From NCBI GenBank assembly GCA_963796325.1, contig CAWCLF010000001.1, forward strand, positions 992,001 to 1,056,000: a DNA stretch of 64,000 nucleotides, in the 5' to 3' direction. Numbering within the stretch: position 1 is the first letter of the stretch; each line of letters begins with the position of its first letter. The notes under the pieces were generated by a model that was not told the origin of the DNA, searched no databases, and worked only from the letters and a program-made list of their open reading frames with translations. The translations under genes were made by a program, and so were the position numbers. This document shows, one piece after another, positions 61,060 through 64,000 of this stretch. Source of the DNA: CAVYGN01 sp963796325 (lineage in GTDB: Bacteria > Spirochaetota > Brevinematia > Brevinematales > JAOACQ01).

Positions 61060-62754
61060 TCAGTCATTTGAATAACTGAATATATCCCATTCTCCGGGAT
61101 TCAGCACTATGCTGTAGCAGTATACTCCTTCCCTTTCAGAGCCCCTTACCGCTCTTTTGCTTAAGAGACCTGATATTCCGCCGTTTGATCCGGGGAGATA
61201 AAGATTAACAGCCTGGGGATGTTCAAGCTCGGAATAAACTGCAGCTTTACCGTTATCATACAGGAACAGGCAAATTCCCGGGCATGAATCGACCCAGGCG
61301 AAATTTCTGCAAAGCTCTTTCCTGATAACGTTCCAGGCTTCGGGAGGTATAAGATAGAGGTCGGAATTATGGTCGGGCATATTCCAGAAGACGAGTTCTC
61401 CCTGCGAGTACTGCTGTTTTAATAAAATCGCGCCGTTATTCTTTCCTGTTCCGCCCGTCAGGACCGGCCACATATCGTTTGTAGCCCACTCGGCATAATG
61501 AAAACGTACCGGTATATTGTTGACGGAATAATTCTGGTATGAACAGATTTTAGGTGAATATGCATATCGGTCCACATCGATTTTCCTGTCGGATAGCCAT
61601 AGGCTTGACAGGTATTTCTTTTTATCAGGCGGAGCCGCATTCCAGAAACCGGATGTGAAGATTACACGGGCTCCTTCCGACAGGCTTGTCATAATCCTGT
61701 CGAATATATTTTTATCTGCAGCTGCCGACTGCGTCAGCATTATGTCTTTTGAATCCGAAGGGTATTCGGAGCACGGTTCAAACGGAATTCCGCACATTCC
61801 CAGATAATTATGCAGATAATCTTCTCCCCTCGAATTGAAAGGTTTGTAACATGAAATCCCGCGGGGTTTTCCAAGATGCGGGAGCAGGGGATCGATTTTT
61901 TCGAACATATCCGAAAGCACCGGAATATTATAAGAGTCTTTGAGCATATTATAGCAGAAAAGCGTAATCTCCGGCGACTTTGCCAGGAGCGTTAATAGAC
62001 CCTGGGCGCTGTAATGAAGAGGATCGTAACAATCGAACGAATCGAACCATCCCCCCCTGTTTTTGCCCTTTCCGGTATTTTCGATGTATCGGTATATAAA
62101 GTAGCTCAGGTACCTGGGCAGGTTCTGCTGGGTCGCGGCGGGATCTCTCGATTCTGTTCCCGTATAAATAGCATCGAAAATCGAAGGTTCGTCCTTGAGG
62201 TTATACCCTGTAAACTGGTAGTGTTCGTACCAGTTGGGGAATTTTATAATCACTTTGACTGAGGGATTGACCTCTTTTGCCGGTTTCATAACCAGGCTTT
62301 CCGAAACTTCGGCAAGCCTTTTTGTCCTGAAATCCTCCCATGAAAGATCGCCCTTGGCTTCGATGCAGGATGAACAGCGGCAATCCGTGAAAAAAAAGTC
62401 GTCAAGGATGATTTCGTCGAATAATCCTGCGGTAAATCTTATGACTTCTTCCAATTTTTCCAGATCTTCCCGGCATGTAAAGCAAAAAAGGTTCCAGCGT
62501 TTCGTGCCTGCATTTGCGGAAGTTGTAATGCCGCCTGAAACCTGGATCCCCCGGTCCATGAAAAACTTCTTGATATTTTTAATGTCTTTTTCAAGGGCAA
62601 AGACTCCTGCCCTGAATGTTTCAATATAAACCTTGCCGGTTGAAAGGTGTTTTTCAAAAAATTCCCATCCGGAGCTCATGTCCGGATTTTGTGAAAAATT
62701 GATTACATCATTAACAGTAAAATATACCGCCAGCCGAAAATTGGAATAGGACAC
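61060..62754 (-). CDS. Putative glycoside hydrolase, uncharacterised type
   Basis: 564 residues, no signal peptide. The first third looks like a (beta/alpha)8 hydrolase: IILDDFFFTDCRCSSCIEAK (about 113-132), where an acidic pair precedes a Cys cluster, then LSWEDFRTKRLAEVSESLV and VIIKFPNWYEHYQF. Uncharacterised glycosidase-like proteins with DDFFFT-C-x-C-x-x-C patterns are known. The middle (about 280-400) is like a beta-galactosidase-trimerisation/glutaminase-type domain, and the C-terminal part is beta-rich. It is placed 28 bp downstream of a MalG-type permease gene, supporting a role in degrading an imported glycan. Exact family and substrate are not known. Confidence 0.6.
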   Translation of the reverse strand: MSYSNFRLAVYFTVNDVINFSQNPDMSSGWEFFEKHLSTGKVYIETFRAGVFALEKDIKNIKKFFMDRGIQVSGGITTSANAGTKRWNLFCFTCREDLEKLEEVIRFTAGLFDEIILDDFFFTDCRCSSCIEAKGDLSWEDFRTKRLAEVSESLVMKPAKEVNPSVKVIIKFPNWYEHYQFTGYNLKDEPSIFDAIYTGTESRDPAATQQNLPRYLSYFIYRYIENTGKGKNRGGWFDSFDCYDPLHYSAQGLLTLLAKSPEITLFCYNMLKDSYNIPVLSDMFEKIDPLLPHLGKPRGISCYKPFNSRGEDYLHNYLGMCGIPFEPCSEYPSDSKDIMLTQSAAADKNIFDRIMTSLSEGARVIFTSGFWNAAPPDKKKYLSSLWLSDRKIDVDRYAYSPKICSYQNYSVNNIPVRFHYAEWATNDMWPVLTGGTGKNNGAILLKQQYSQGELVFWNMPDHNSDLYLIPPEAWNVIRKELCRNFAWVDSCPGICLFLYDNGKAAVYSELEHPQAVNLYLPGSNGGISGLLSKRAVRGSEREGVYCYSIVLNPGEWDIFSYSND

Positions 62755-62782
62755 AGGTCCTCCATGACAAATTAAAGAAAAA

Positions 62783-63700
62783 TCACTTCTTCACGCCGCC
62801 CGACAGGCCTTCGATGAAATGCCTCTGGAATATAAGGAAAAGCACGACAGGTATAAGCGAAAAGAGGAAACCTGTTGCCATAATAGCGTCATAGGGTTTG
62901 TTATAATTAAAGCTGTCCATCGCCTTGATCTTTACCGGTATCGTCCAGATATTTTCGCTTCGCAGGAAAACGATCGGATAAAGGAAATCGTTCCAGAAAA
63001 CCCTGAACTGGAATATCGATACAGCCGCGAGGGCGGGCCAGGACAGGGGGAGGATTATGCTCCACCATATCCTGAAATGACCTGCTCCGTCCATAGTAGC
63101 GGATTCGATCAGCGAGTACGGAAGTTTTATATAAAACTGCCGCATTAGAAAGACGACCCATGCCGAACAGGCGGGAGGTATTATAATGCTGAGGAGGTTG
63201 TTCAGTAAACCCAGATTCAGCATAAGTTTATAATTAGGAGATATCATCGTTGTTGTCGGAAGCATGATTGTAAAAAGACAGAGATAAAACCAGAAGTTCT
63301 TCAAGGGAAAACGAAGGAAGGCGAAGGCGTAGCCGCAAAGCGACGTCAGGAGGAGGGTAAGCGTGACGCCTGAAATGGTGACTATCAAAGACATAAGGAA
63401 AGCTGTCATTATATTGAACTCTCTGAAAGCCCTCAGGTAGTTGTTGAGGCTGTAACTTGCCCAATAAGGCCAGTGGCTGTCAAAAGTCAGGAATTTCGGA
63501 GGAAGATTGAATATTTCGATCATAGGCCGGAACGAACTGTCCAAAAGCCATAGGAGCGGATAAATGAATATCAAAGCGACCATGCATAATAATATTATCC
63601 CGAGGATCTGGCCCCACGTTACATTAATGTGTTTTCGTTTCGACCGGGCTATTACTCTTTCAATTGAATATTCGTAAGCTTTAGTCTTAGCGACTTCCAT
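62783..63700 (-). CDS. Sugar ABC transporter permease (MalG type)
   Basis: 305-residue CUT1 permease with six helices. EAA loop ESATMDGAGHFRIWWSIILP (about 205-224) and the family ending FQRHFIEGLSGGVKK are clear; MIEIFNLPPKFLTFDSHW is the standard first periplasmic loop. ATG 63700 follows GGAGG. It pairs with the permease gene that leaves the window at 64000. Compare the permease half of the fusion at 34777-36819, whose ending (FIEGITGGLKE) is alike; that one carries an acyltransferase, this one does not. No ATPase or substrate-binding protein is in the window. Confidence 0.93.
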   Translation of the reverse strand: MEVAKTKAYEYSIERVIARSKRKHINVTWGQILGIILLCMVALIFIYPLLWLLDSSFRPMIEIFNLPPKFLTFDSHWPYWASYSLNNYLRAFREFNIMTAFLMSLIVTISGVTLTLLLTSLCGYAFAFLRFPLKNFWFYLCLFTIMLPTTTMISPNYKLMLNLGLLNNLLSIIIPPACSAWVVFLMRQFYIKLPYSLIESATMDGAGHFRIWWSIILPLSWPALAAVSIFQFRVFWNDFLYPIVFLRSENIWTIPVKIKAMDSFNYNKPYDAIMATGFLFSLIPVVLFLIFQRHFIEGLSGGVKK

Positions 63701-63714
63701 AAATCAAACCTCCA

Positions 63715-63765
63715 AAAGTGCTTGTACTTGCAAAGTGCTTGTACCTGTAAAGTGCTTGTGTTTGC
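63715..63765. repeat. Three tandem 17-bp repeats between two permease genes
   Basis: Copies at 63715-63731, 63732-63748 and 63749-63765 share AAAGTGCTTGT plus a YTG-containing tail; copies 1 and 2 differ at 2 positions. They occupy most of the 81-bp gap between the two permease genes, immediately upstream of the ribosome-binding site of the second. Confidence 0.9.
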
Positions 63766-63781
63766 ATCAATAAATTGCGTT

Positions 63782-64000
63782 CTATTCTTCCTCGCGGCTT
63801 GAGCCGAGCCCGATCACGCGTATCTGCAGCAGGCTGAACAGCATTATTATGAGGAATGTAACCCAGCCGGCCGCCGCGGCATAGCCGAGCTTGAAGTTTT
63901 CCATGAAACCTACCTTGTAAATATAAGGCACCAGTGTCTTTACACAATCTCCGGTACCGAAATAACCGGTGCTGGCCCCGGGGAATATTACATAGATAAT
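63782..64000 (-). CDS. Sugar ABC transporter permease (MalF type), truncated by window edge
   Basis: The last 72 residues of a permease whose N-terminus lies beyond 64000. Translation of the reverse strand gives a C-terminal piece with LVPYIYKVGFMENFKLGYA followed by AAAGWVTFLIIMLFSLLQIRV and ends in SSREEE. The YIYK..F....GYA.A..W..F pattern is the standard ending of MalF/UgpA-like CUT1 permeases. The TAG is at 63782-63784. It would pair with the MalG-type permease downstream. An apparent overlapping 86-codon reading frame here (63687-63947) is a shadow. Confidence 0.85.
   Translation of the reverse strand: MIYVIFPGASTGYFGTGDCVKTLVPYIYKVGFMENFKLGYAAAAGWVTFLIIMLFSLLQIRVIGLGSSREEE

Noticed and set aside
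63715..63765. Short CRISPR array
   Set aside because: Copies are directly adjacent with no spacers and only 17 bp; it is a simple tandem repeat.

Overview
Single-contig bacterial chromosome window, about 45% GC by eye, tightly packed, with no rRNA, tRNA or CRISPR array seen. The gene content points to a free-living diderm (ExbB/ExbD-type proton motor, lipoproteins, periplasmic beta-propeller proteins) with very heavy signal transduction. Soluble LacI-like binding domains fused to histidine kinases, a membrane LuxR-type regulator, a TatT-like TPR protein and loose lipoboxes resemble Spirochaetota or a neighbouring environmental lineage. That placement is an inference, because no phylogenetic marker other than purL is present.

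Layout. 1-6242: a branched-chain amino-acid (LIV) ABC transporter, livK (5'-truncated by the window edge)-livH-livM-livG-livF, plus a PaaK-family ligase. 6245-9488: a methyl-accepting chemotaxis protein with a consensus promoter, convergent with a membrane-bound LuxR regulator. 9561-9695: a block of 7-bp repeats. 9772-17838: a TolB-like propeller protein, a MITE-like element, a secreted ankyrin protein, a large TolA/TonB-like protein with a sugar-binding (CBM9-like) module, ExbB and ExbD. 17899-23363: an MFS transporter, a soluble LacI-domain histidine kinase and a REC/HD-GYP regulator. 23443-24860: a complete IS5-family insertion sequence with a non-autonomous relative abutting it. 24869-30834: an acyl-CoA ligase and a CoA-acyltransferase-like protein, divergent from a three-gene ABC-2 exporter. 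30983-33757: a GAF/PAS histidine kinase. 33873-38303: a sugar ABC permease, an acyltransferase fused to a second sugar permease, and an AGE-family sugar epimerase-like lipoprotein. 38329-39994: cupin, alpha/beta hydrolase and hydrogenase-maturation-type protease. 40167-51572: a dense block of kinases, response regulators, HD-GYP and GGDEF proteins. 51640-57425: a secreted propeller-like protein and purL. 57722-64000: a TatT-like protein facing a reverse-strand carbohydrate cluster (two sugar permeases, a putative glycosidase, SDR, ThuA-like protein and BtrH-like lipoprotein).

How the genes fit together. Three themes recur: uptake of amino acids, acyl compounds and sugars by ABC systems; sensing through soluble sugar-binding kinases and c-di-GMP enzymes, with both HD-GYP genes beside a LacI-domain kinase; and envelope machinery. 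The two most unusual items are the ExbB/ExbD operon, whose TolA/TonB-like partner has the SxxxH transmembrane motif but ends in a CBM9-like module, and the in-frame OafA-type acyltransferase/MalG-type permease fusion. A TTAA-targeting IS and its short derivatives are scattered through intergenic regions. Starts were often moved from the longest frame to an internal ATG with a Shine-Dalgarno sequence.
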